Part shown: positions 1 through 10,395 of the stretch, in pieces
Position numbering within the stretch: the first letter of the stretch is position 1
Layout of the letters: every line of letters starts with the position of its first letter
Position numbers and translations under genes: made by a program
NCBI RefSeq assembly: GCF_047675955.1
Contig: NC_132928.1
Location: forward strand, 45,688,889 to 45,752,888
DNA from: Chlorocebus sabaeus
Lineage: Eukaryota > Chordata > Mammalia > Primates > Cercopithecidae
Length of the DNA: 64,000 nucleotides
Direction: 5' to 3'
The notes under the pieces: generated by a model
What the model was told of the DNA's origin: nothing
The model's database searches: none
Seen by the model: the letters and a program-made list of their open reading frames with translations, nothing else

Positions 1-748
1 ATTATTGCTCTCTAGCAGAAGAGTGCAATTCTGTTAAAGTACCGTACAGACCAGTTTTTGAGATTCTTACAAAACCCACATCTCCATTCACTGCCTAGTC
101 ACTGCTTTGAATCTTACTGGTACAAGGCAGTAATGTCTCAAGCAGAAGCAAGCAGGGGACTATCTTTATCTCGCTTGCTGCTAATGTAGAAAAATACACG
201 CAAAATGTGAGTAGCTCTGCATTGAGCAAGAACCTATTCAAACTTTCGAAGAAATCTGAAATACTAGGAATCTGCACCTTTGCAAAATAAAGATGCACTC
301 TGGGCCCAAGGCTAAGTGTAAACGTGACTGTGCCTAAATCTTTATCATTATGGACCCGCAGACCTTACCCATCGCCCACAAATTGTCTTGCATGGTTACC
401 GTGAGGATTAAATAAATTTATCCCCCAAAGGGGATTTACCTAGACAGCAAAACCTGTGGAGCGCTTATTAGGAATCTCCGGCTTGAGAGGGGCGGAGTTA
501 CTGTCTGGCTCTCAGTTCCAGAACGGCTTTGGCTGGGGGGTTGGGAAAGTGTCGGGGGATAGTGCAACTTGTTTAAACAAACAAAACCGATGCTGCCTGA
601 GGCTGGCAGTTGTGCACACCGGTCCCCCTCGGTAAGGGGGGCGCGCGTCCTCAGCTCTCTCGCTGAGGGAGAAAGAAAAACAGCTGCCTGGGAGTTCTCC
701 CCGGGTTAGGGGCCTGGACGGCGCCCTGCTCCTCTCGCGCCTCCTGAC
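1..748 (-). other. TSEN15: TSEN15 intron 1, first part
   Basis: Sequence downstream of the TSEN15 exon 1 donor on the minus strand. No second TSEN15 exon is visible. The coding frame stays open for 78 codons past the donor (stop at 512-514), which is unremarkable in CpG-rich DNA. Nothing else is recognised in about 1-480. Confidence 0.75.
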
Positions 749-1060
749 CTTAGGGTGGGTGCCCATCCAGGCGTCCTCGGGGGCCCACGAGGGAGCTCCG
801 CCGCCGTCGCCAAAGCCGCGAACGCCGCCCGGACCCAGGCCGCTGCAGCCGGGGATCGGCTCGGAATCGCCGCGCTCCTCCATGCCGGCCGGTGCGGCGC
901 TCCCGTGGTGCACCACTACCCGCGCCCGGCCAGAAGCAGCGGCGCGCGCGCCTGTGGGTTCCGCTTCCCCGAGGCTCGCAGCGGCCGCGCGAGAGGGCTC
1001 AGAAACTGGGAGGAAAGTTGCATCAGCCCCTCCTTCTGACCAAGGTAGCTAGAACCTGCG
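480..1060. promoter_or_regulatory. CpG island / TSEN15 promoter region
   Basis: Base composition rises sharply to GC-rich with many CG dinucleotides (strongest about 700-1000) against an AT-rich background. It covers TSEN15 exon 1 and the sequence upstream of its start, so it is the TSEN15 promoter island. No TATA-like box is obvious. The transcription start is not determined from sequence. Confidence 0.85.
749..883 (-). CDS. TSEN15: TSEN15 coding exon 1 (N-terminal 45 residues; gene continues outside window)
   Basis: The exon encodes 45 residues starting MEERGDSEP and ending AWMGTHPK, which I recognise as the N-terminus of TSEN15. TSEN15 is the small structural subunit of the nuclear tRNA-splicing endonuclease (with TSEN2, TSEN34 and TSEN54) that excises introns from pre-tRNA. 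This part is Gly/Pro-rich and looks disordered; the folded domain lies in later exons, off the left edge. The start is the ATG read from 883 down: it is the first ATG in the frame (the frame stays open upstream only through GTG codons) and has G at -3 and G at +4. The exon ends AAG, followed by the donor GTCAGG at 748-743, a weak match because +3 is C. Residue 10 is Ile, where I recall Thr in human. Seen: frame, start, donor. Known: identity and function. Confidence 0.93.
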
Positions 1061-1715
1061 CGAACGTTCTCTAGTTTCGCACTGCGTTTATTCAAATCTG
1101 AACAAATTCTAGCGTGAAAAATATTAAAGAGTAGCCTGCTCCCAGAAGCTCTTAATCCTCTTTAAGTCAGTGCTGCCGATGACTCTCTGAGAAAGTTGGG
1201 GGATACATACGTCCTCTTTGCCTTCAGCAGTGGGGTCCTGGTTTCTGATTGCTGGGAACGGGAAAAGCCTAACTCAGTGCCCTGACATAGAACTTTAAAG
1301 TAGAACCATAGTTTCAGGGTGGACCCACGTTTCAGGATTAGAGGAAACACGAGTTGCTGAATGAGTGTTCAGAAAGGTAGGATACAAACTAGCATAAGCA
1401 TGTGATCTGGAAGCCAAGGATGAGGAGTTTCAGACAGGCAGAGTAGCACATTTTAAGTGTTTTAAAATTTACTGTGAGTGAAATGGGAAGCTATTGGAGG
1501 CTCCTGTCATATTTTCATAGGATCACTCAGACTGATATGTTGAAGATAGACTGGAGGGAGCAAGGACACAAACAGGGACTGGTTAGGAGGCTATCACATT
1601 GAACAGGAGAAGGGTTACTCAAAATCCAAAGTCCCAGGCAGGACATAACTTCTGTTTTCAACCATGATAGACTAAAACCCTACTGGACCATCCCCCAGCA
1701 GAAAACAACTTAGAC
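1061..1715. other. Intergenic sequence, nothing recognised
   Basis: Region upstream of TSEN15. I see no gene and no repeat I can name. Confidence 0.5.
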
Positions 1716-1888
1716 ACAATGCAAAAAACTGAATATACTAGAATGTGAACAGTGGACTGGTAGGAAGGGCAAGCTTGCTTGAAGATGAGGAACTCCACTT
1801 CAACACAATACAAAAAGCTGAATATACTGGAATGTGAACAGCAGACTGGTAGGAAGGGCAAGCTTACTTGAAGGTCAGGAACTCCACA
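1716..1888. repeat. Tandem duplication, 89-bp unit, two copies
   Basis: The unit beginning ACAATGCAAAAA at 1716 recurs at 1805 with a fixed offset of 89 bp through about 1888. Roughly 8 differences occur over about 83 aligned bases (about 90% identity), so it is an old local duplication. Both copies contain GGTAGGAAGGGCAAGCTT. Confidence 0.85.
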
Positions 1889-2039
1889 AGAAAATTCCTC
1901 TCTCTTTGGGATTTAACTTGTGGCAAAGTGCAGTCCAGAAGTCAGGCTCAGCAGTACCAAGTGTGCATGTATAAAACTTGTCAGTTATTCTTATCTGGGG
2001 AAGCAGAAAAGTGAAGACAGAAAATTTTGAATTCTGAAG

Positions 2040-2990
2040 AGATTAAGAAATCCCAAGGAAGGAGTCAGAGAGTGGATCCCCAAACTGTCAACCCACATCT
2101 CTGAGAGATCCTGAACCACCCAAAACAGAATCACAGCAGCTCAGTTAAAAACAAAAGATCTGAGCTGAGACCAGAGCTATCTCCAAAAGGGAGAGAGTTT
2201 TCAGTTAAAATCTAGCCAGGAAAATTACCTACTAATACAAAGGAAATAACACCCATCAGAGAAGAATAATAGAATCCAGACTCTCTACTTAACACTCATA
2301 AAGTCCATAATACTATCCAAAACTGTCTGACGTATGAAATTCAAGGAAATGGATTGCATACTCTAGAGATCGACCCTGAGACGAATCAGATGTTGAAACT
2401 GACAGATAAGGATTTTAACGTGGCTATTATAACTATCCTCAATGAAGTAAAACATGTTTTCAATGAATGAAAATCTCAGGAGACAAATAGAAAATCTCAG
2501 CAAAGAAAAAGAAAAAAAGATTTTTAAAACGAAACAAATTCTGAAAATTGAAAATTATAATTTTAGAAATAAAAAATTCACTGAGTGAATTTAACAGCCA
2601 AAAAGAAATTACGGAAGAAAAAGTAGGGAACTTGAAGATAGAGCAATAGAAATTATTAAAAGTAAACAACAAAGGGAAAAATTATCTTTAAAAAGTGAGT
2701 AGACACACAGAGATTTGCTGCATGTCAGACAATCCAACATGCATGTAAATAACAGAGGTAGAAGAAAAAAAAGGACAGAAAAAATTTTGAAGAAAGATTT
2801 CCCCAAATTTGATGAAAAACATTTACCAATACAAAATGCTAAATATACAGCAACTAAAATAAACACAAAGAAGTCTACATTATAATAAAACGATTGAAAG
2901 TCAAAAAGATAAAGAGAAAAGCTTGAACGCATCAAAAGAAATAACACATCATACACAGGGAAAAGAAAGGCATCTATTATTGAATGAAAT
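2040..2990 (+). mobile_element. Old L1M-type LINE fragment, ORF1 region
   Basis: The text resembles the 5'/ORF1 part of mammalian-wide L1 elements: blocks such as AACTGACAGATAAGGATTTT, AAATAAAAAATTCACTGAGT and TTCCCCAAATTTGATG occur in the consensus order. It is too mutated to code; only short frames remain. It could equally be labelled HAL1, a relative of L1M. It may belong with the 3' L1M piece at 4220-5775. Confidence 0.6.
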
Positions 2991-4219
2991 ATAAAGCCAC
3001 ACATGAAGATTCATATGTTGCCCTCAAATATATTACATTTGAATAAGCGTTTGCCACCACAAAGCAGCTACTAAGCCCAAAAGAAGAAAATGGCACTGAA
3101 ATTAATAGGGTCATTGAAGCACGAAACAATGACACTAATTCAAGTGATTGGAAGTGAATAAATCTCTCCGACTCCTAAAGATCCAAATCAATTCATATGA
3201 TGGCATTTTTTAAAACCTTAAGAATATTTTGTTGCTAAACTGAGCAGAGGGAAAATTTTATAAATCAGTAAGGATATCCAATGTGATTAGGGACTGTATG
3301 AACCAGCCTCAAACATCTTCAGGGGAAGAATTTCAGCTTATGTTCAAGAAAAAATAATTGGGGGTATGGAAAACTAGAAGGATGAAGAAACCACAAATCA
3401 AAAAAGCAACAGATAAATGCCATCCTTTGGCAAATAGATTAAATACTGTTGCTTAGAAAAAGCATGATACATTCAAGCATGAATATTACGTGCTTTTCAA
3501 AAGAGTTGAAGAATGAAAAGGGAGTGTCTCTTAGCTTCCCTGTTAGTGCAAACTTTTAAATAGGTCTTGGTGATTGGGAATGGCTAAGAATGAGCACAAA
3601 GGATTTGGGAACACTTAGACAACCTAGTATTTAAAGTACAGAATCAAAATGGCTATTGTGTCAATCTAGAGTGAAATCCACTAGAGAACAGAGGAGAGTT
3701 TCAGTGTCTGGTAGCCTGGAGGATTTCTCCTTTTGTAAATGCTTCAATAGTTCACTCTATTAGAGAACCAAAGTAGTGGGGGGAAAAAAAAAAGCTAGAT
3801 AAGAAACAATGAATGAAATTCCCTCGAGTATATTGGATTTAATCAAATTCATTGTAATCTGGCACTTGCTGAACTTATTTCCCAATGATATCCTGATTCA
3901 GATCATTTTATTCCTACAAAAATCTGTAATGTCTAGCCAGAGACATATTAATTCAGTAAGAGTCTCAAGAGGAAATGCGAACACTAAATTGTGATGTGAA
4001 TCTCTAGTGTGGAAAGAAAATTAAAAAAAAGAAGAAGAAAAGCTTTTACACAGTATTGTGTGAGACCGTGATTCCAAGCTGAAAAATGTAACCTAGCATT
4101 CTGGATCAGCTTTTCATTCACTGGTTGTAAGGAGGTTCATATGTATCTTGTTGCTTTTTTTGTACACAAAACACACAATTTCCCATTCTCTGTGTTTCAA
4201 GAACAGAGGAAGATTCAAG
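2991..4219. other. A-rich intergenic sequence, nothing recognised
   Basis: AT-rich DNA between two L1M pieces. It may be very decayed interior of the same element, but I cannot align it to anything. Confidence 0.4.
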
Positions 4220-5775
4220 AAAGAGAATGATTCAATATTGTAAAGATGGCAATTTCCTCCAAAGTTATTTACAGATTCTAGCAATTCGAATTAAAATCCC
4301 AATAAGGATTTTCTTAATACCTGATAAGCTGAAATGTGGGCATAAAGGGCCGAAAATAACCAAGACCCTTTTTGTGAACAAAAGGAAGGAAACTTTTGAA
4401 GTTAAAGTTCTGAAATATAAACATCTTATAAAGATAAGGTTTTAAGCCAAATTTAAATTCTTACAAAGATCTCTAATTACAAGTTTGTGATATTGTCACA
4501 CGGATAGGTAAAACCAATGAAACAAAATAGGGAGCCAGGCAACAGACCCATACAAATGTGGACAGAAGTAACACTGCAGATGCAAGAAGGGAAGGAGAGA
4601 AAGGATGATTGACTACATGGTGTATGCAAACACTTTTAAATCTCTAGGAGAAAATATAAAAAGAATATTTTATGACCCCAAGATAGAGAGTGATTTCTTA
4701 AACAAGACACAAAAAGCACAAACCATATGGAAAAAAATTTGGTAAATTTAACTGTATCTCAGTTAAGAATTTCCAACCCTAAGAAAGTGGAGGGAAAATG
4801 ACATCTGTAACACATCATTGAAAGAAAAGATACCCAGAATATATACAGAACTCCTAAAAATCAATTAGGAAACAAAACAAAACACTCCTTAGGTTAAAAA
4901 ATGAGAATAAACAGAAGAAAAGAGACAAAAAGTCAGCAAACATAACTTGATGTTCAGCCACAATGATTGAGTGAGAAAATGCAAATTAAGGTAAGAAGAT
5001 ACCATAATACACCTATCAGATTAGCAACAAAAACCAAGAGTTGGCGGAAAAGTAGACCAAAGGAAAGATGCACAAATCTATGATCCAAGAATTCTAATCC
5101 CAGGTATATATTCTAGAGCAATATTTTAAAATGAAGTGCCAGGACCTGTTAGTGGCTGTGAAATAAATCGAGTGGGTTGAGTACAGTATTTAAAAATGAA
5201 TTATTTAAAACATACATAGATTTCCAACCAACAACTTGAATGAATCTCATAAAAACCTAATGTATAGTCAAAATGTTCATTATAGAAGAGTATATACAAT
5301 ATTTGATTTGTAAAAAATTCAAATATAGCAGCTTTATTCATAATAGCCCAGAAGTGGAAACAACCCAAATGTCCCTCCACTGATAGAATATATAAAGTGG
5401 TATGTCCATACAGTGGAATATTATTCAGCATTAAAAAGGAATAAAGTACTCATGCTACATCAATAGACCTTGAAAACATAGTAAGTGAAAGAAGCCAATC
5501 ACAAGGGATCACATGTTGTAGAATTCCATTTATGTGTAATGTCTAAAATAGGCAAATCTGTAGAGACAGAAATTAGATTAGTGAGAGAGTAGGGTGAGCT
5601 GGGTGACATGAGGATTGATCACTAATGAGTATTGGTTTCTTTTTGTGGTGATAAAAATGTACTAAAATTGATTGTGATCCTGTTGCATAACTATGAATAT
5701 ACTAAAAACCTTTGCAATGTATACTTTAAATAGGTGAATTGTATGGTATTTGAAGAAAAATTCAAATGCAGCAAA
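4220..5775 (+). mobile_element. Old L1M-type LINE fragment, ORF2 end and 3' region
   Basis: Contains the order typical of the L1M ORF2 C-terminus and 3' end: CAATATTGTAAAGATGGCAA near 4231, GATACCATAATACACCTATC near 5000, CAACCCAAATGTCCCTCCAC near 5360 and GTGGAATATTATTCAGCATT near 5413. Many stops and indels; non-functional. Confidence 0.7.
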
Positions 5776-5799
5776 ACTAACACACATTTAAGAGATGTA

Positions 5800-6190
5800 C
5801 CAGAGTTCTCCAGAGAACAGAAACAAAAAGAGAGAAAGATATTAATTTTAAGGAATTGGCTCATGTGATTGTGCAGGTTTGAAAACCTGAAATCTGTGGA
5901 AGGCAGGCTGGCAGGTCAGAGACCCAGGAAAAATCTTATGTTGCAGTCTTGAGTCCAAGGACAATCCGGAGTCAGAATTCCTTTCTTCATGGAGAATCCC
6001 ATTCTTTTAAGGCCTTCAACAGATTGGATGGCAACCCACATTATGAAGCGTAATCTGCTTTACTCCAAGTCTACTGATTTAAATGTTAATCACATTTGAA
6101 AAATATCTCACAGCAATATCTAGACTGGTTTGATCAAGCAACTGGGCACCCTAGCCTAGTGAAGTTGACCCATAAAATTAACCATCACAG
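5800..6190 (-). mobile_element. LTR-like interspersed repeat (family not assigned)
   Basis: The segment runs from CAGAGTTCTCCAGAGAACAG to AAAATTAACCATCACAG, a common primate repeat which, read on the minus strand, starts TGTGATGGTTAATTTTATG and ends in a polyadenylation-like stretch. The form suggests an endogenous-retrovirus-like LTR. I cannot name the family with certainty. Confidence 0.5.
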
Positions 6191-7068
6191 GAGGCAAAGT
6201 TCTAAACAAAATGAAGAGACTGATTAACACAAAATTCAGTCTAGTGCTATCTCTGGAGAATGGAAAAAAGCATTGTTCCATTGCTTTGTCCCAAAGCATT
6301 GTCCCAAGAAGGGACTCAGGGCTTCAGACTTAATGGTCATGTTCCGTTTCTCAAGGTGGGTGCTGAGTATATGGATATTCATTTTATTAGTAATATTTAA
6401 ATTAACATATTTATGGATCATATCTGTTAGTTTATAATATATTTCATGTTTATTAAATATTTTTATTAAAAATTTTCTAATATCTAGTACAAAGGGATAG
6501 TAAGTTAGGCAATTTCTATAAATAAACAGATGCATATATGCAACCTTAAATAATGCCTGGCTTTGTAAATATGAAAAGACATCAAAAGCAACCCATGGCC
6601 CAAAAAATATCCCATCTCTATCTCTAGATATTTAGTCAACATCTGTTATCAACATGGATATTGAGTCTCACTGAAGAGGACTGAGTACAAACCCACATTG
6701 AAAATGTGCAAATTAAAAATGCCCTATTAAAATTACCCCAAAATGTTAATGGTTGTGGTGGAGTAGTGAATTATGAGTGGTTTTTTTTTCTTTTTTTACC
6801 CCATTTTCAACATTTTTTAAAGTTCTGTAGTAAAATAAACTTTAATAAATCATTGAATTTTAGTCTTTGGCCTAGAAGGACTGATCTAACACTCCACATT
6901 CATGTTAAGATATCTCTTACGGCATATTTACCTTGCTTTAAATGTCCCTCCCTGCTTTCTTCTATTCCTCTCTCCTTCTCCCTCACTCTGTCGTTTCTTC
7001 CTTATTTCCCTTCCTTCCTTCTTTCTTTCCTTCCTTCTTCTCCTCCCCATCTAAAATAGCCAATACAA
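6191..7068. other. AT-rich sequence with pyrimidine tract
   Basis: No gene seen. About 6945-7050 is a C/T-rich tract (repeated TTCC/CTTT blocks), a degenerate simple repeat. Confidence 0.5.
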
Positions 7069-7213
7069 CATTAAACAGACACAATGAGATATGACATTCT
7101 TATCTTGTTCCTGATCACAGGAGGAACACTCAGTCTTTCACATTAAACAGACACAATGGGATATGACATTCTTATCTTGTTCCTGATCACAGGAGGAACA
7201 CTCAGTCTTTCAC
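7069..7213. repeat. 72-bp tandem duplication inside an L1 relic
   Basis: CATTAAACAGACACAATG at 7069 repeats at 7141. The two 72-bp units differ at one base (7087 A versus 7159 G). The second copy runs on into normal L1 sequence (CTTTCACCATTAAGGATGAT), so the first copy is the duplicated one. The near identity implies a much younger event than the host L1. Confidence 0.9.
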
Positions 7214-7409
7214 CATTAAGGATGATGTTAGCTGTAGGCTTTTTGTCAGTGCTGTTTATTACATTGAGGAAGTTCCCTTCTATTCCTATATACTGAGAAT
7301 TTTTATGAGGAATGCATGTTGGATTCGTAAATGCTTTCTCTGCATTTCTGAGATGATCATATGGTTTTTCAAGTTTGTTAATAAATCGCATGGATTGATT
7401 TTTTCTCAT
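7141..7409 (-). pseudogene. L1 ORF2 reverse-transcriptase fragment
   Basis: On the minus strand an 88-codon frame contains the L1-typical stretch KPTANIILNGERL, preceded by an AEKAF-like motif of the RT domain. It is a short, isolated piece of a LINE-1 ORF2. It sits to the left of a 3'-end L1 piece of the same orientation, the wrong order for a single element, so it is a separate or rearranged insertion. Confidence 0.7.
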
Positions 7410-8235
7410 TCTTATTGTTGTAAAATACCTGTAACATAAAATTTACTATTTTAAGTGGTATTAAATACATTCATAATGTTGTGCAACTATTACCCATATC
7501 CATCTCCATGACTCTTTTATCTTTAAAACTGAAACCTATACCCATTAAACAATAACTCCCCATTTCCCCAACCTCATCCCCTTGGTAACTACCATTCTAT
7601 TTTGTCTCTGTAATTTTGACTAAGTACCTTATATAAGTTGAATCAATATTTGTCTTTAATGATTAGCTTATTTCACTTAGCATAATGCCCTCAAAGTTAA
7701 CATGTTGTAGCATGTCAGAATTTCCTCCCTTCTTGAGACTGAATACTATTCCACTGTATGCATATACCACATTTTGCTTTTCCATTCACTAGTCAGTAGA
7801 CGCCTGGTTTGCTTCCATATTTTAGCTATTGTGAATAATGCCGCTATGAACATGGGTGCACAAATATCTCTTTGATACTTTGCTTTCAATTTGTTCAATT
7901 TGTTTGGGTATATAGCCAGACGTAGAAGTGTTAGATTATATGGTAATTATATTTTTAATTTCTTGAAGAACTGTCATACTGTTTTCCACAGCAGCTGTAC
8001 CATTTTACATTCCCACCAACAGTGCACAATGTTCCAATTTCTCTCCACCCTTGCCAATATTTGTTATTTTCTGTTTTTCTAATAGTGATCCTAATGAGTG
8101 TGAAGTGATAAATCTTATAGTTTTGAATTGCATTTCCTAATGATTAGTGATGTTGAGAAACTTTTCATGTGCTTATGGCCATTTGTATATCTTCTTTGGA
8201 GAAATGTTTATTCAAAGTCCTTTGCCCATTCTAAA
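7410..8235 (-). mobile_element. L1M-type LINE 3' fragment
   Basis: Reverse-oriented L1 3' region: CAACTATTACCCATATCCAT, GTGAATAATGCCGCTATGAA, TTCCCACCAACAGTGCACAA and GTCCTTTGCCCATTCT occur in the order expected for the reverse complement of an ORF2 C-terminus. Strongly diverged, non-coding. Confidence 0.75.
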
Positions 8236-8269
8236 GAAATGATTATATATAAAATTATATAAAATCATA

Positions 8270-8446
8270 TAATTTTTTAGCTTTCTCTTTTGCTACTTCC
8301 CATCCTATCTCCCAGCCATGCTGTTCATTGTATCTCTCAAGTGTGTCATGCTGTTTCATTCCTTGCTCCTGCAGTTCCACCTACCTGGAATTCCCATCTG
8401 TTTCCCCTTCTGTGTTCCTTTTCTTAGTCCATGCTACTCATTTTTC
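8270..8446 (+). mobile_element. L2 LINE fragment (left half, split by L1P)
   Basis: Typical L2 3' text (TCATGCTGTTTCATTCCTTG, CTACCTGGAATTCCC, CATGCTACTCATTTTTC). The element resumes at 10160, so the L1P at 8447-10159 inserted into it. Confidence 0.7.
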
Positions 8447-10159
8447 TATTCTTATATTATGAATCAAATTATCTTTTTTCAACTTTTATTTTAAGTTCAG
8501 CAGTACATGCGCAGGTTTGTTACACAGGTAAACTTGTTTCATGGGGAGTTTTGATACAGATTATTTCATCATCCAGGTATTTAACTAGTACCCATTACTT
8601 ATTTTTCCTGATCCTCACACTCCTCCCACCTTCCATCCTCCAATAGGCCCCAGTGTGTGTCATTCCCCTCTATGTATCCATGTGTTCTCATCGTTTAGCT
8701 CCCACTTATAAGTGAGAACATGTGGTATTTGACTCTCTGTTCCTGCATTAGTTTGCTAATGGCCTCCAGCTCCATCCATGTCCCTGTAAAAGACATTATC
8801 TCATTCTTTTTTATGGCTGCATAGTATTCTATGATATATATGCACCACATTTCCTTTACCCAGTCTATTATTGATGGGCATTTAAGTTGATTCCATGTCT
8901 TCATTATTGTGAGTAGTGCTGCAAGGAACATACACATGCATGTGTCTTTATGATAGAATGATTTATATTCCTTTGGGTATATAACCAGTAATAGGATTGC
9001 CTGATTGAGTGTTATTTCTGTCTTTAGGACTTGGAGGAATTGCCACACTGTCTACCACAATGGTTCAACTAATTTACACTCCCACCAACAGTGTATAAAC
9101 GTTCTTTTTTTCTCTACAACCTTTCCAGCATGTTATTTCTTGACTTTTTAATAGCCATTCTGATGGTGTGAGATGGTATCTCATTGTGGTTATCCTATAA
9201 TTGTCAGCCTATCACAGCTGCCCCAGAGGCATTTATTTCCTCCTCTTCTTGGCTGTGGTTTTTACTTGAACTTCTCTAATAATCAGTGATGTTGAGCTTT
9301 CGTTCATATGATTGTTGTCCACATCTATACCTTCTTTTGAAAAGTGTCTGTTCATGTCCTTTGCCCACTTTTTAGTGGAGCTGTTTGGTGTTTTCCTCTT
9401 GTAAATTTGCCTAAGTTCCCTTAGACTCTGGATGTTAGACCCTTGTCAAATGCATAGTTGGCAAAAATTTTCTCCCATTCTGTAAGTTGTCTGATTACTC
9501 TATTGATAGTTTCTTTTGCTATGCAGTAGCTCAGTTAATTAGATCCCATTTGTCAATTTTTGCTTTTGTTGCAGTTGTTTTTCACATCTTCATGAAATCT
9601 TTGCCAGTGCTCATGTCCTGAATGGTATTGCCAAGGTTGTCTTCTAGGGTTTTTAGAGCTTTGGGTTTTACATTTACATTTATAAGCCATCTTGAGTTAA
9701 TTTTTGTATATGGTGTAAGGAAGGGGTTCAGTTTCAAGCCTCTGCATATGGCTAACTGGTTATACCAGCACCATTTATTGAATAGAGAATCCTTTCCCTA
9801 TTGCTTGTTATTGTCAGGTTTGTCAAAGATCAGATAGTTGTAGGTGTGCAATCTTATTTCTGGGTTCTCTGTTCTGTTCCATTGATCTATGTGTCTGTTT
9901 TTGTACTAGTACCATACTGTTTCGGTTACTCTAGCCCTGTAGGATAGTTTGAAGTTGGGTAGCATGATGCTTCCAGTTTTATTCTTTTTGCTTAGGATTG
10001 TCTTGCCTATTTAGGCTCTTTTTTGTTCCATATGAATTTTAAAATAGTTTTTTTCTAGTTCTGTGAAGAATCTTGATGGTAGTTTAGGAATAGCATTGGA
10101 TCTATAAATTGCTTTGGGTATATGGCCATTTTAAAAATATTAATTCTTCCTATCCATGC
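8447..10159 (-). mobile_element. L1P (primate LINE-1), 5'-truncated, inserted in an L2
   Basis: Reverse complement of the last about 1.7 kb of a primate L1: 3' UTR text (TACATGCGCAGGTTTGTTAC) on the left, then the ORF2 C-terminal region. A minus-strand frame at 8695-9048 keeps ORF2 features such as KTWNQLKCPSIIDW and EYYAAIKKNEIMSF and ends FSLISGS. It is flanked by a 16-bp target-site duplication, ATGCTACTCATTTTTC (8431-8446) and ATGCTACTTATTTTTC (10160-10175), one mismatch. The body is broken by a 69-bp insertion (see 9192-9255) and by stops, so it is dead. Confidence 0.85.
9192..9255 (+). repeat. Templated insertion in L1: 50-bp copy of sequence at 11236-11285
   Basis: Primate L1 continues directly from TCATTGTGGTT into the TTT..CTTCTCTAAT part. 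Here a foreign segment intervenes: 14 bp of filler (9192-9205) followed by 50 bp (9206-9255) identical at every position to 11236-11285, same strand. The insert is bracketed by TGTGGTT at 9185-9191 and 9254-9260. Confidence 0.88.
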
Positions 10160-10395
10160 ATGCTACTTATTTTTCAATGCTCAATTCAAAGACATCTCTT
10201 TAATGAAAGATTTCCTAACTATCTCCACCTCTCTACTTCCTTACTTATGCTCTTTTTCCATCATAAGACATAAAATGACTTATAGTATTTGTGCATTTAT
10301 ATGACACATCTTAGTTATTCATGCATTTCCAGCAACTATATCTTGGCATAGAGTAGGCATTGAGCAAATGTTTGAAGGAGTGGGTTAATATAATT
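10160..10395 (+). mobile_element. L2 LINE fragment (right half)
   Basis: Continues the L2 of 8270-8446: CTCAATTCAAAGACATCTCT, then AGAGTAGGCATTGAGCAAAT near 10353, the usual L2 3' end ahead of its ATTTGTTGAATG-like terminus. Confidence 0.7.

Noticed and set aside
512..1052. Other open frames across the TSEN15 island, including plus-strand frames of 94 and 97 codons
   Set aside because: Shadows of the GC-rich island and exon; no similarity to known proteins. The long minus frame begins with GTG, and its upstream 11 codons are not in TSEN15 as I know it.
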